DNA of 64,000 nucleotides from Eucalyptus grandis (GCF_016545825.1 NC_052619.1:66970115-67034114), one strand, 5' to 3'. Shown: positions 1 to 18,788, numbered from the stretch's first letter. Numbers and translations: made by a program. Notes: generated by a model not told the origin, from the letters alone.

Positions 1-166
1 AAGGCGGTCAAACTTTGCCACTTCCCAAGTAACTCTTAGGAAAAAAAACAAACACGAGATTCTCGAAACATGAAACAGACCTTGCGTCAACAAACAAGAA
101 GTATAATCACTCTACAAGATCCCTATGACCTTGCGTCAAAATGATTTTCGACACACATATACTTAC

Positions 167-555
<389 letters not shown>

Positions 556-2246
556 CCGCGGCAAACATTAGCAAATCAATTCGATTAATATTTTGATAAT
601 TAGACACCGGTTGATCAGCTTATGTTTATTTGCAACATATTTTACATATACCAACGCTCCATGTAGATATGCAATACGAAATTAGTGAGGCACCACTCGC
701 TTTGAAAAATCTGTTCACCTTTTAAAATTTGTGACTCTAACATGAATTCCATTGCAGTCATGGGTGACATGTTGGTGAGTATCATATACACCTTCTTGGA
801 AATTAATATCTCCACTTTGATAATGACGATTAAATAGTCCATAAACTTTGATCTTATATGTAATGTATCATAAAATTTTAATTTATTTAATATGATTTAT
901 AAAAGTAAACTTAATGTGCAATGAGTTTCTTAACTTTTAATTTGTTCGATATAATTCTTAAACTTTTGTTACATATTTAATTTAATTCCTGAGTCACATG
1001 ATAATCTTCAGACTTTTTTGACACTTTCTCTGCGATTTTCTCATATATAGTTAAATCTTCCTCAGGATCTATTATCGTGGACCACAAGGAGATGGCGGAC
1101 CTCACGGCTTGTCATCCCACCATTGTTTCAAAAGTAGACCCCAAAAATTCAGAGTTGACAGCACACATCAAAGAAAGGCCAGGCCGGCTAGCAAGGGTCC
1201 GTAGGCCAAGTAAAAAAGGAAATCAGCAGGATAATTGTCGGCAGGCTTGTTCGGTTCAAGTCTTGCTAGACCCAACATTATTTTTCAAATTTTATTTTTT
1301 TTATCGGATTTCAAATGTTAATTGAATGAAGTATTTTATTCACTTGTGAAGTTTCTTATACTTCTTTTTTTTTTTTTTTTTTTTTTAAACACTAGCTACT
1401 ATTCCCACATGGAAAGAGGAGGCAGAGAGTCTCCTCACCTACTCAAGGGGTTAGGGTTGGGGTTGGAGTTGGAGTTGGAGACATTTTAGTTTCAAGTGTA
1501 AAATTTGGCTTCCATACTTTAAAAGATGCAAGATAAAAGTCTAAAAGTTAAATAAAAATAAGAGTAGGACAAACAACTTTTTCTTTTCATGTAGGATAAA
1601 AAACTCAATGAAAATTAAAAGTTTCAAGTTGAACTAAGCCACTTCAAACTTCATAACCACTCAAAAGCTCACGAGGCTCGAAATGTAAGGTGGCTATTGC
1701 ATTTTCCTCTATAGGCAATGAGACGTCTCTTGAGTCTAGCGTGAGGAGTTGAAGTTTGACATCTTTATATTGTACAATTGTTAGCTACCGCTAGGAAAAT
1801 CTTGCAATTTTCTTGATTTGACTCGAGTCCAAGTCGCTTGATGAATTTGAATGTCGACGTTTTGCTAATTATTTGGCAATGCAACTTTTGGTGCCCATGA
1901 GAGAGTGAAGGATCGTGCCGAGAGTTCTTTTGTTTCATCCTAAGAAACAATGAGCATTATTTAATTAGCATCATCATACCAATGCCATGACCACAAGATA
2001 TATTTCGATTTTCAAATGATGATACATGGAAAAAAGTTTTAGACGTTCTCGAAACTTATGCTCGCATGATTATAAGTCGGTCGATTACAAATACCGTCGA
2101 ACTTTTGCTACTTCCCGAGGAACTCTCGGGAACAAATCACGTACGAAATTCGCGAAACATCATATGGACCTTGCGTCAACAAGTAAGGAGTCCAATGACT
2201 CGCCAAGATCCTTGTAGCCTCCTGCTTCTGGACCGTAAGGAGGTTT
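556..2246. other. Non-coding spacer between methyltransferase copies A and B
   Basis: No convincing gene. The first 250 bases look like methyltransferase intron. A poly-T run lies near 1363-1386. From about 1418 to 2246 the sequence is a close duplicate of 43782-44605, the spacer upstream of copy D. The corresponding spacer at D' lacks roughly 720 bases that are present here (about 700-1418). The ORFs at 1077-1325 and 2026-2217 show no recognisable protein features. Confidence 0.6.
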
Positions 2247-5178
<2,932 letters not shown>

Positions 5179-6761
5179 GTTTGAGTACGTCCGAAGAGAC
5201 TACCCCGCAAGGTAGGAAAGACAGAGACTTTCTGAACTTCTAAATAGGAACCATTAGACGCTCGCCGCCCATCGGTCAAAGCCTCAACCCCGCAAGGCCG
5301 CAGCGGCAGACTTTATGTACTTCTAAATAGGAACCATTAGATGCTCGCCACCTACCGGTTAAAGCCTCGCGATTTGTTCGCTCTCCCGGGCATCAGCCTG
5401 CCAAAGCTGGCGTGATTACGCAGCAATGATGGAATCTTTGAAGGGCGGGCGCAAAGCTCCCAAAATAGGAATCACTGGACGCTCTCATCCGAGCGATCGT
5501 GGCTCCTGTCCAATGACACTTCTGCCCTTAACACGTTACGTGGCTAAATCAATTGCACATAAAAGAAAAGGCAAAGAAAAAAGAAATTCAGGCTAAACCA
5601 CTATTGATGGAGGAACTTCATGAAAAGGAAATAGCGCGTGTAATTTCGTTTATGGTTGTCCTTGAAATGTAAAACCACACCTTTTTTTTCTCGTGCCACT
5701 TTTGGAAAGTGATATTAAAGTCATTACTCGAAAAAAAAAATGATAGAGACAATTTGGATAATTGTGTTGCAAGTCCTAAAACTTATTACAAAATTGCGAT
5801 GGAATTCTAAAACTTTCAAAAAATATAACTAAGTTCAAAAACTTGTCAAATTGCATTTTTTTCGAAAGTTTTAGGAATTGATTATTCTTTGATGACTAGT
5901 TTTAGAACTCAATTGCATTTTTATAATAAATTTTAAGATTTGATTATATATTCGTAACGAGTTTTAGGACTTTCAATGCGCGTATCTCGAGACAATTTCA
6001 TTAAGAGTCCTAAAATTATTACAAAAAAATCGGCACGATAGTAAACTTAGTTGGGTAAAATCCCTCGTTATGTTTTGAGGACAACAAAACGATCAAAGGC
6101 TCCTAACGTATGCATCGGTTGTATGCATCGGGCAACGCGCAGATACCAGATGTTGCCTAGAGTGGGATCGTCTAAAGGCTATGTTAGTGCTCTACTTCTA
6201 CGGAAGGTTTACAATGGATCTAAGGGATGTCTAAAGTTGGATGGACTTGTGTAGAAGGTGAACAAATGGTAGATAAGGGCTGGTTAAGGCTTGAACGGAA
6301 CCCATAAAAGGGAACATCTTTGTAGAACCAGAAGACGTCACCCATGTGCTTGAAGGACCAGTGTATAAACGGTGAACAGTCAATTCACATAGAAGCAACT
6401 TCTGCTTTAGACATAGAAGAGCACATAATTTGTGCTTCTCCAATCCTAGATAAAGAAGACCGTTATCTTTCTTGAATTTGATTTGAATTTAAATGGAAGT
6501 TTGATAACAACTTTCAAACTTTAGGGAGAGGTGATTATATCTGTAGAGTAATCTTCCGAGCTTCATGTAAAAAAAACACCGTCTACATACAGTAAATTCT
6601 CTAAAATTGCTAGTACATTCCAGCCTTATTGGTGGGTGTTAGTTTGGGAGAGGGTTTGAGGCCAAGTATAAGGCCGAACCACTAAATATTTGTCTTGCAA
6701 TATCTTCTGTTTGCTTAGCTCTTTTATTATCTACTTGATAAAAGCAACTACATTTGCATAA

Positions 6762-7391
6762 CTTTTTTTTTTTTTTTGGTAAGGGTAATAATATATAGAA
6801 CTAACCAAAGAATACACAAGATTCGGCACCACAAAACTTACACTCAAAAGACAACAAGTCAAAATGAGTGAAAGGGCATCGAATGCAAAAAGCCTCTAAA
6901 AAGACGGCAAGAAAAGCAGGCAACAACAACACTGCAAACAACAAAACAAGAAAGAAACCAAAAGAAGCTAGAGTTCACAACGACCCACATCTAATCTAAG
7001 CTTCAAGAATGGCAGCAAAGATAACCGGGCGAGCAGACTAAGAAGAAGTAGACGACCACGTTAAAACCTCCATCCGAAGGACATCTAAGGGCTCGTAGAA
7101 GAGAAAATACGAGGATCAATCTCCCATTTACGTTGTAATCTTCTATTTCTCGGGTTGTCCTTGACATTCTTAAAAGTTAAGACCTTGTCTTTAACAACTT
7201 TAATGAGATGATTCTTTACGGCCGAAATCGCCAACATATAACTTCTAAACAGGATGTTGTTTCTGAACATCCAAATGATGTGGCATAAAGCACCAAACGA
7301 AAAACGGGCAATTGAGTGATAAAAGTCCTTACCAACAAGAAATTTCATCGCCCATTGAAGATTTTCAGACCAGGTCCCATTGCACCATGGA
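6762..7391 (-). mobile_element. 5'-truncated L1-type LINE fragment
   Basis: A 630-bp insertion absent from the duplicate unit. It is flanked by a 12-bp target duplication, ACATTTGCATAA, at 6750-6761 and 7392-7403. It begins with a poly-T tract, the complement of a LINE poly-A tail, so the element lies on the minus strand. The minus-strand ORF at 7085-7348 contains ALCHIIWMFRNNILF followed by a basic stretch, which resembles the extreme C-terminus of plant L1 polymerase proteins. Long target duplication, A-tail and 5' truncation together mark target-primed reverse transcription. Confidence 0.82.
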
Positions 7392-7806
7392 ACATTTGCA
7401 TAATTTTGTTCCTTTTACAAAATCATTTTCTCACGTCTTTCAAAAAAATAAATAATAATTTTCTACAAGCAACCAATTTATTCCCTTCTTCATTATTGTG
7501 TTTGCCATTTCAAACTTTGAGTCTTAAAACGTTCAATTTACTTATTTAAGTCCTACAACTTGCACCAAAAATGCAAGTGAGCGACTTTATTAAGTTCATC
7601 CCTTTTTTGGAAGCGAAGAGTCTTCATGGAACTCTTTCATTAATTTTTCTTCCATCTTATGTGATGCCAAGTTCACTCTCTACCATTAAAAGATTGAAAG
7701 GAGAAACCTAAAAACTGAAAAATATTTTTTAAAAAAAAAAAACCTTTTTTTATATATAAAAAAGTGTGTAGAGAGAGATCTCATGGAGAGAGGACCGCTA
7801 GTGATG

Positions 7807-8564
7807 GGGAAAAGTATCAAAAAAGTCCTAGACCTATTGTATTGGTACCAATTTAGTCCTAAACTTTTCAATTGAACCAATTCAGTCCTAAACCTTTTAC
7901 TATTGGTACCAATTCAGTCCATCCGGCTAATTTTGGCCGGCCGACACTGACGTGGACGTCGGCCGGTAGTCGAATGCTGATGTGGCAATTTTATGATTTT
8001 TTAATTATTTTTCGAAATTTTTATTAATTTTTCTTTTTCTTTTCTTTTTCCTCTTTTTTTTTTTTTTTTTGTTTTCTTCCTGGCGGTGGCGGCGAGCCTC
8101 CGGTGAGGCTCGCCAGTCACTGGGTGAGGGCCGCGAAGCCCTCGCCTGCCGCCGGCGAGGGTCGCGGCCCTCGCCGGCCGCCCCGAGGGTCGCGGCCGAG
8201 GCCGGCCTCGCCCAAATCCGGGCTAAGTCGCCTCGCCCGCGGGCCTAGGAGAGGCCGGGCGAGCCGGCGAGGGTCGCGGCCCTTGCCCGATGAGGCTCGC
8301 CGGCCAATGCAAGGAAGAAGACAGAAAAAAAAAAAAGGAAAAAGAAAAGAAAAAAAAAATAATAAAAATTTCGAAAAAAATAATTAAAAAATCATAAAAT
8401 TGCCACGTTAGCATCGGCCACCGGCCGACGACGGCCAAAATTGGCCGGATGGACTGAATTAGTACTAATAGTAAATGGTTTAGGACTGAATTGATTCAAT
8501 TGAAAAATTTAGAACTGAATTGGTACTAATGCAATAGGTTTAGGACTTTTTTGGTACTTTTCCC
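7807..8564. mobile_element. MULE-type MITE with long terminal inverted repeats
   Basis: A 758-bp foldback element beginning GGGAAAAGTA and ending TACTTTTCCC. The arms are complementary over roughly 200 bases and surround a GC-rich core with a poly-T/poly-A pair. The 9-bp target duplication CTAGTGATG is at 7798-7806 and 8565-8573. Unit 2 has the unoccupied site near 19497-19515. The 9-bp duplication suggests mobilisation by Mutator-like transposase. The ORF at 8103-8387 is only the GC-rich core. Confidence 0.85.
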
Positions 8565-9079
8565 CTAGTGATGCAATAGCTCCCTCTTGTCTGCAAGGGA
8601 AAGGTGACGGCCCTTGCTCGAGTATTGGCAAGGGCTGTGGTGTAGTTGCCCAAGGCTTGTTGGCCTCAGCTAACAAATACCATGGCCACCTCCTGCAATC
8701 GCTCTCTATGAATTTATTACTTCAAAAAAAGCAATCGCCGGGAGGATTTTCCCACGGAGCTCATGGAATCTCTTTCAGGCACAACTTCTAGGACTTAATT
8801 GGATGGATTTAAAGTTTTAGGAGCCGAGAAAATTATTCCGACCAATTTTAGTACTCTCGATGAAGCTGTCCTTATCATTTTGAGGACTCCCAAAGGAAAA
8901 AGTACGGTTTTGTATTATTTTCTAACATGAATCATAATTACTACTTTTACGAATAGTCGTTCAGACTTAAAATCTGTACAAACAGGAGGCAAGTCAGGAT
9001 GAGTGGAGACATTATTGTTTCATGGGAGAAAAAGGAAGAAAGTCTATGTCTCCAACTACTTACAAGGAAAATTAACAAA

Positions 9080-9560
9080 GAAAATTTATATTTATATTTG
9101 TGCTAATTCAAGCCTATACTAATTGAATTTTAAATATTTTTAATTTTTCCAATTGAGTCCATCCAATCACTTTTAATCGGAACTTGCTAATATAGACGCC
9201 GGTAGTGTTATGTAAGACAGCCAGCACAGATGTGGATAATTTAAAAAAAATGAATATATATATTCTTTTTTTTACCAAGTCTTGTGGAAGAAAAAAAAGG
9301 AAAGAAAGAAAAAATAATAAAAATGATAAAAAAGTTCATTTTTAAAAAAAAATTGTAAAAATTGTCCATATTAGTGTCGACCGTTTGGTCATATCACATA
9401 AGATGACTGCCGTTCATGTCAATGATTTCTGGCTAAAATTGACTAAATGAACTCAATTGGCAAAACATGAAAATATTTACTCAATTGGTACCATTAAAAA
9501 GTTTAAGATTGAATTAGCACAAATGCAATACTTTTAAGACTCTTTTATATTTTTCCTCCA
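9080..9560. repeat. Old inverted-repeat MITE remnant (unit 1)
   Basis: The left part contains TTGTGCTAATTCAA near 9097 and the right part its complement near 9510, with further complementary stretches inside. The paralogous segment at about 20100-20580 carries the same structure, so this insertion predates duplication of the units. Ends and target duplication are too decayed to define. Confidence 0.5.
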
Positions 9561-11209
9561 ATTTTGTCCTTTGATCGTTAATGGGGAAAAGTGTAATATA
9601 CAGGAGCCACGTTAGATGGATTGTAATTTCGGCCACACATCTATGGATATTCTATCATTGCTCATTGCTGCATCCATAATAACTCGTTGCTCATTGGTGC
9701 ATTTATGCATCAATCAACCTTAAAACTCCATGTTTCATTTTGATTAGGAAAATGGTAGGAAAGACAATCAGTGTCCGCGACTCACTGGTGATATCGTAGG
9801 AATTTCACACTCGTAATCGAATTTTTTATTTGAGCTAAAATTACCATCCATTTGGATAGGCCTATCATTGCTGCTTGCACCATGGTGCTAGTGAAAGTGG
9901 AGGCAAAGTTATCTCATGCTATGGCACGGTCATACCCGTGTCGTGGATAGACCAAAACTTCCTTGGGGTTTCGCTTGAATAATTAATCGAAGTCTAGAAC
10001 GCAGAGCTAAACTCATTTAGAGAGTCCGTCATTTTAGATCCCCCTGAATTCTATGGACAACATAGATCAAACCCATTTTAACTGTTGGTTATGGACTTAG
10101 CTATTTGGCTTACATGAACTGCATAATATATTTTGGAGCAATCATCTCTACAGTAGGTACAATTGGGTCCTTTCGGATGAAGGAATGGATGCAATGGAAC
10201 GGGATGTCTATTGTCTCTAGGGTTGATTTGAACGACAGATACGGCATTTGAACGATGGATCCGGGAGTCAACATTTCAATATCTCAAGAGGGACAATAAC
10301 AAATCTCGCGAGGAAAGCATGTGTTGTTTTATAAATGTCCTGTTTCATAACAAATGAAAAAAAAAATACATTGTGGAAGGAAATAGAGAATAAAGAATAG
10401 TTAATGCGTGATCAATCACATTGAGAAAAAGATTTGATACCCTAATGCAATCACTACATAAAGTGTTTGGTTATATGTTGTGTCCACGAGTATGTTTACA
10501 CTTTCTTAGGCAATTTTTTTTTAATAAAAAATTATAATATAATTCAAAATATAAAAAAGAAGTCAATGAGCGAGTTTGCCTCTTCCTTCGGCCTCTCCTC
10601 TCTCGCTTGGCAATGGGACCCTATCACGGGAGTAAATGGTTTGGGCGGGCCATACTGCGTCCCAGCCCGAAATTGGGCCTGATCCGAAAATTTCGGGCTT
10701 GCCCGATTCAAGACTGGCTCGACTCCTGAAATTAATTTTCAATTTTTTTAATATAATGAGGTATTTTGTTCACTTGCAATAGTTCATTTTTTTTTTCATG
10801 TAGGATGGAAAATTATGAAAATTATGAAAATTAGGAGTTTCAGGTCGGGCTGGGCCATTTCGGGCTTCGTAATCCAAAAGCTTGACAAGGCCTGAAATTT
10901 ATAGTAGACATCGGGTTTTCACTCCATGGGCGACGAGACATCTCTTGCATTTGGTGAGCGGAGTTGAGTTGAATTGAGTTGCTTGATGTATTTAAATGCC
11001 TACGTGCTATTGTACCTTCTCTCCCGGCCACGGAAGCTAACGAAGCAAGAGGAGAACTTTCACCAGGGCACGCGCATCAGACACCATGGTTGGTTACTTC
11101 GACCCTTCTTCCTTTGAGAATTCATCTCGAGAATATCCTTTTTGAGCATCGTCCGTTGCCTGTTTGACCCACCGCTGGTGAAGTACTCCTGAGAGCCTGA
11201 CAATCCGAT

Positions 11210-12209
11210 TGTTGACACCCAAAATTACCCATGTTGTCACGTGCTGGTCATGAGGTGAATAATAAGAATGAAACGCCCTGTTTTGTTTGTGAAAGCTAGG
11301 GGCTGACAGCATTTGTGAATGGTAGTTGACAAAATTCTAGACACAAATTCTAGAGTTGACGGTAAGGTAATTAATTGGCACGTGTCGGGTTATAGGAACA
11401 ACACATCAAACTTGAAATTTAAGTTGGATTAGCATTAGAGCTCGGCCGAGAATAATTGCTACACGAAATGTGCATAAAAATAGAGAAGTTGTTATTTACT
11501 TAATGAGCAAGTCGTACAAACATCATCAACAAGTCAAGAAATAGTTGTTTATGGATAAGGTTGTCGAAAAGAAAAAGGAAAACATGGAGAATGCTTAGAG
11601 TAGCTCTCAAGGAGAAGTAAGCGACTTATGGCTACCAATTCACCCTATAAATATTACAACCTATCCAACAAGGAACCCCTACACAACATAATAACCATCT
11701 TTACTTCATCTTTACTTTATCACATTTTAGCTGTAGTATTTCAAGATTCCCATCGTAGATTAAATTCCAGCATATGTTTCTATCCGATTCAGCATCATTG
11801 ATTAAATTTCAGTGTTGTTTCATAAGCTCAGCGTCATTGATTAAATTCTGTCATTCCGTTTCCCATCCAAGAGTATTGTTGTTAATTAAATTCTAGCTAT
11901 ACACCTAAAGCAATCAATGTTGTATATTAAATTATAATATAGTTTGAGTTCGAAGTATAGGCTATCTAGCTACTTGTGTTCAGGTTATATTTTTTACTAG
12001 ATTTTGATGTAATTTGTGCCCAAAAGCTATGAGTTTTTTAATCGTCAGAGTATCAATTGTCGGGATTGTATATACAAGTTGGGAATAAAATTTACCCTTG
12101 CATTTGACTTTCTCTTTTCGGATCCAACAGAGAACCGAGTCTCCTATAATAAAACCAAATCGCAACGTTTGGTGAAAGGCTTTTGGCGGGAATCAAAACC
12201 AGCGAAACA
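11210..12209 (+). mobile_element. Solo LTR (1000 bp) inserted in RPL17 copy 1 exon 2
   Basis: Begins TGTTGACACC and ends GCGAAACA. It is flanked by CCGAT (11205-11209) and CCCAC (12210-12214), a mutated 5-bp target duplication. A TATA-like TATAAATA at 11646-11653 followed by a pyrimidine-rich stretch fits an LTR promoter read on the plus strand. No internal retroelement sequence remains, as expected after LTR-LTR recombination. An insertion of exactly the same length sits at the same place in RPL17 copy 2, and none is in copy 3. Confidence 0.85.
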
Positions 12210-12797
12210 CCCACCTAGTGCAAGCTTCAGCTCGATCACCCCTTTTCTTTTATCTTTAGACCATGGAAATTCAGAATTTGTCTGGTGTTATATGGTCGTT
12301 TATCGGATACTGTCTTGGATCTAATGATGTCCTCGGACATTTTTCCGCAGCTTGCAAGGCTAGGGGCTCTGATCTCAGGGTTCACTTCAAGGTAACATTT
12401 GTATGAAGTTCTTTTTTTTATGGCGGTTTATCAAGTTATTGTTCGTTAAAATTGCATCACTCTTGCCTCGAGAATTTGTCGGGAAGCCATCAAAACTCAA
12501 GTGGAGATAGTCACTAAACTTTCGAGGGACCATCTGCATCTATTTTAGCAATAAAAATTCAGTATTTGATGGAACGGTAGATGGGTTTATCTGATTTAGA
12601 GATGTACCTTGCGCTTTGCGACCTTTTTATGCACAGAGAGTGAAGGGCGTTAGGTGTCTCTCGACTGTCATGTGAGGAAGTCAACCTTTTCATCCTGCTA
12701 TACTGCCGCCGCCAGGAAATTATGTAACATTCTAGAGTTGAGTTGAGTTGCTTGATGAATTTGAATGCGTTCGTGCTGTGAACACTTAGGGAATTAC

Positions 12798-13350
12798 CTT
12801 AATGAATTTAACTCAGCATACACAGATGTATTGATCTGACTGTTCATATAATTGCGCAATGTGACTTTCCGTGCACATGAGAAAGTGAAAGGGCAGTAGA
12901 TAGAATTTTTTTCATTTTGCCTCGATAGGAGGTGTCTCTTGAGCCTGGTGTGAGCATCCAGTGATTGTACAAAGTTTAGCCGCCACCAGAGAATTTCCCA
13001 ACATTCTTGAGCTGAGTTGAGCGTGAGTTGCTTAATGAATTCAAAATTTTCTTTTAACATCTATGAAATCCATCTTTTGGCAGCTTAATGAATTTAACTC
13101 TGCACACAGAGATGTATAGATCTAATTAGTCATGTAATTGCGCAATGTGACTTTTCGTGGACATGAGAGAGTGAACGGTTGTGCAGAGAGATGTCTCTCA
13201 AGTGTCGTGTGAGTTTTCTAATTCAGCATCAAGTGATTGTACAAAGTTTTGCCGCCACCAGAAAATTTTGCAGCATTCTAGAGTTGAGTTGAAGTTGCTT
13301 AATGAACTTAAATGCTTCTGTTTATGCCTATAAAATCCGTCTTTTGGTAG
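12798..13350 (+). repeat. Tandem repeat of about 285 bp inside an RPL17 intron
   Basis: Two consecutive units start with CTTAATGAATTTAACTC at about 12798 and 13084. Each runs through CGCAATGTGACTTTTCGTG-like, TGTCTCT-like and GCCGCCACCAGA-like segments. A weaker partial unit precedes them (about 12620-12790). The same doublet occurs at about 50486-51040. In RPL17 copy 3 the Ogre element inserted exactly at the junction between the two units. Confidence 0.75.
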
Positions 13351-14812
13351 CTACGCACTCGAGCAAGTTATGCCTTAGTGCTGCACTATTATTGAATCTA
13401 TATTTGTGATTTCATTTTCAGAACACGAGAGACGGCCTTTGCAATCAGAAAGCTGCCTTCGGCCAAAGCGAAGAGGTACCTAGAGGATGTGCTGGTGCAC
13501 AAACAAGCGATACCATTCCGACGATTTTGCCGTAGTGTCAGAAGGACTGCTCAGGCAAAAAACAGGCACTCTAATGGACAAGGACGGTGGCCAGTGAAAT
13601 TGGCTAGATTCATTCTCGATTTGTTGAAGAATGCTGAGAGTAACGCTGAAGTATGTCAGCACAAAATTTCGTTCTGGTGATGGGTTTTATGCTGTTCTGC
13701 TAGACTAATGGAGCCTGTCTAATTTGCATCAGGTGAAGGGTTTGGACGTAGATGCGCTCTACATATCTCATATCCAGGTGAAACAGGCTCAGAAGCAGAG
13801 GCGCCGCACCTACAGGGCTCACGGAAGAATCAACCGTATGTTATCAAATGTTGCGCCTGTGTCATTGTCGTCTTCGTTCTACTATTGCTAATGTTATCTT
13901 GTTTCATTTTTGACAACGTATATGTCATCTCCTTGCCACATCGAGTTGATTTTGTCAGAAAAGGAAGAACCCGTGACGAAAGAGGTACAGTCTGTGGTTC
14001 CATCCTTTACCATGTGAATGGCATAAGTTGGCTCGTGAGTCATTTTCTTAGATGCAATGTTGGTGTTGCAGCCGGAGACTCAGTTGCCAACCAGCAAATC
14101 TAAGAAGTCGCAAGCTTGAGGTGGTAAGTCTTCCTCTCAGGAGACTGTTTCGAAAGACGGTCCTCGTGTTTTCTTTTCAATTAGTTGCCATGGTAGTATT
14201 CAGGACATTTGCCGTCACCCTTTGGTACGAGAGGAACACTTTTCCCCACATGTAGTATGTTCTATCTAGTCCTCAGGGCTTGCTCAATTGAATCTTTTAT
14301 GGGTTCTTGGTTAGGGCAGTCAAGCGAGCTATCTACACATTCAGGGTCCCCCAAACTAAATTATTTCCTCAAATCAAACTTAGCATCACCATTTTCTTCA
14401 CTAATAATCAAACTTAGCATCACCGTTTTCTTCACTAATCATCGACACATGGAATTACTTACTATCGTCCTAATGACATTATGAGCTCTTGTACGCTCAG
14501 ACATTGATCCCGTTTGATGGTCGGTGACAGCACCTTGTGAAAATCGAAACATGTGCTCCCCAATTGATCCCTCTTTGATGGGGAATCTGTCCGTTAATTT
14601 GCAGCGTGGATGATATAATTGGAAGTCCGTAAGACTGTCGATTACAAGTACGGTCGAACTTCCGCTACTTCCCGAGTAACTCTCGGGTGCAAATCGAGTA
14701 TGAAATTCTACAAACCAGGAGTCCAATTACTCTCTAAGATCCTTGTAGTCTCTTCCTTCTAGACCGTTTCCCACAGGGACCGGACTGGACCAGCACTGTA
14801 CAAAGAAGGCTT

Positions 14813-16897
<2,085 letters not shown>

Positions 16898-17981
16898 GTC
16901 TGAGTACGTTCGAAGAGACTCTACGCCGCAAGGCCGGAGCGGCAGAGACTTTCTGTAGTTCTAAATGGGAACCATTAGACGCTCGCCACCTACTGGTCAA
17001 AGCCTCGCGATTAGCTGATGGAATCTCCAAAGGGCGGGCCTAAAGCTTCCAAAATAGGAATCACGGGACGCTCTCATCCGAGCGATCGTGGCTCCTGTCC
17101 AATGACACTTCTGCTTTTAACACGTTACGAGGCTAAATCAATTGCACATAAAAGAAAAAAAAAAAGGAAATTAGGGCCAAACCACCGTTGATGGAGGAAG
17201 TTCGTGAAAAGGAAATTGTGCGTGCAATTTTGTTTATGGTTGTCATTGAAATGTAATACCATGTGTTTTTTTTCTCGTGCCATTATTGAAATGTGATATT
17301 AAAGTCATCACTCAAAAAAAAAGAAAAAACTGATAGAGATAATGTATAATAAGTGTATTGCAAGTTCTAAAATTTGTCACGAAATTATAATGGAGTTCTA
17401 AAACTTTCAAAAAGTGCAACTAGGTTAAATTTCACTTTTTTGAAAGTTTGATGACTTAAATTGCACTTTTGTAGTAAGTTTCAAGACTCAATTATGCTTT
17501 CATGATGAGTTTTAGGACTTTTAGTACATGTATCCCGAGATAATTTCATTAAGGATCCTAAAAGTTGTCACAAAAAATCAGCATGATAATAAGTTTAGTT
17601 GGGTAAAATCCCTTATGATATTTTGAGAGTGACAAAATGATCAAAGGCTCCTAATTTATGCATCGGTTGAATGCACAAGGCAAATGCAGATACCGGATGG
17701 AGCCTAGAATGGGATCGTCTAAAGGCTATGTTAGTGCTCTACATCTACGGAAGGTTTACAATGGATGTGAAGGATGTCTAAAGCTGGATGGACTTGTGTA
17801 GAAGGTGAATGAGTGGTAGAAGAAGGGCTGGTTAAGGCTTGAATGCACCCCAAAAAGGGGAACATCTTTGTAGAACCAGAAGATGTCACCCAAATGCTTG
17901 GAAGGATCCGTGAACTGTCAATTCACACAGAAGCAACTTTTGCTTTAGACTAGTAGGGTACATGATTTGTGCTTCTCCAAC

Positions 17982-18788
17982 TAGGGGTGATTAAGTCCAG
18001 GTGGGTAGAGTCTAGACTTGAACCATGTACCCAACCTGTTATAACCAATTCTCTTTTTTTGAGCCCTATATCCAACTCTATTTGTATTGAACCATGTACC
18101 CAATCCATCCTATTTTTCCGGTCCAGAGTCAACTCTGTTTCCATTAGAACTTGTTTTGCAATCTCCCGATATTCTATACGACTTCAAATTTTATATTAAT
18201 ACACGAGAAAATAACGTAATCCTCCTAATTTGTATCGAAACATTAAGCACTTATAATAAATAAATACATGAACTTTTTAACTAAACAAAAAATTAAGGAT
18301 TCACAGCGCTAATTATAATAAATAAAATCATAAGACAAAGAATTAGCAACAAACATGGGTTTAATATTTGTCTTATTCTCACAACTACTACATGGAGCTA
18401 CTCATTTATGCAAACATAAATCCTACTACAAAAGAGAAATTAGGCGAGCTAATCCACGTGGTACACAAGAATTTGGCGGCGATGAACACCGTCTGTCCGT
18501 CGGACAGTGTGAGAGGGAGCCGATGAGGGAGGAAAGCAAGTGAGCAAGAGGAACGACAAAGGAGGAGAGCCATGCGTGTTTGAGAGAGCTTAGAGGAAAA
18601 ACATTGTGTGATTGCGGGAGTAAGAATAGAAATAAGGGGAAAAAATAGGATTTTAGACTTGTACTTACAAAACAGGTTCCAAAACCGGTCCGGGAACCGT
18701 TTCGAATTTTGGGAACCGGTTCCCGACCCTATATTCCAGGTGGGCCAGTCCGATTCTCGGGTATACCCGGTCCAATTGCACACCCCTA
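17982..18788. mobile_element. hAT-type MITE 1
   Basis: An 807-bp element starting TAGGGGTG and ending CACCCCTA. It is flanked by an 8-bp target duplication TCTCCAAC (17974-17981) and TCTCCAAT (18789-18796). Unit 1 has the empty site near 6440. Terminal sequence and duplication length are typical of the hAT superfamily. No transposase is visible; ORFs inside are not recognisable proteins. Confidence 0.85.

Larger units (their letters stand above)
5179..11085. other. Non-genic flank of array unit 1
   Basis: Spacer between methyltransferase B and RPL17 copy 1. It aligns along most of its length with 16898-22996 in unit 2. About 9817-11085 is nearly identical to about 47514-48771 in unit 3. It holds AT-rich sequence with old inverted-repeat segments near 5700-6020 and 9080-9550, and the insertions listed separately. 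No gene is recognisable. Confidence 0.6.
11086..14119 (+). pseudogene. RPL17: 60S ribosomal protein L17 (uL22) pseudogene, copy 1
   Basis: Relic of the large-subunit protein L17 (uL22). Likely ATG at 11086-11088, followed directly by an intron. Exon 2 starts at 11178 (VKYS, then TGA at 11190-11192) and is cut by a solo LTR at 11210. Later exons are 12351-12391 (CKARGSDLRVHFK), 13422-13650 ([20 protein letters not shown]), 13733-13835 ([16 protein letters not shown]), 13917-13984 ([17 protein letters not shown]) and 14072-14119 (ending KSKKSQA). Damage: stop in exon 2, inserted LTR, a -2 frameshift at the start of the ETAF exon (229 bp), and the acceptor before 13917 changed from AG to AA. The acceptor before exon 2 reads CTG. 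The gene is not functional, although its downstream exons remain well conserved. Confidence 0.9.

Noticed and set aside
8103..8438. ORFs in the GC-rich centre of the MULE MITE
   Set aside because: Palindromic low-complexity core giving similar Arg/Pro/Ala-rich translations on both strands.
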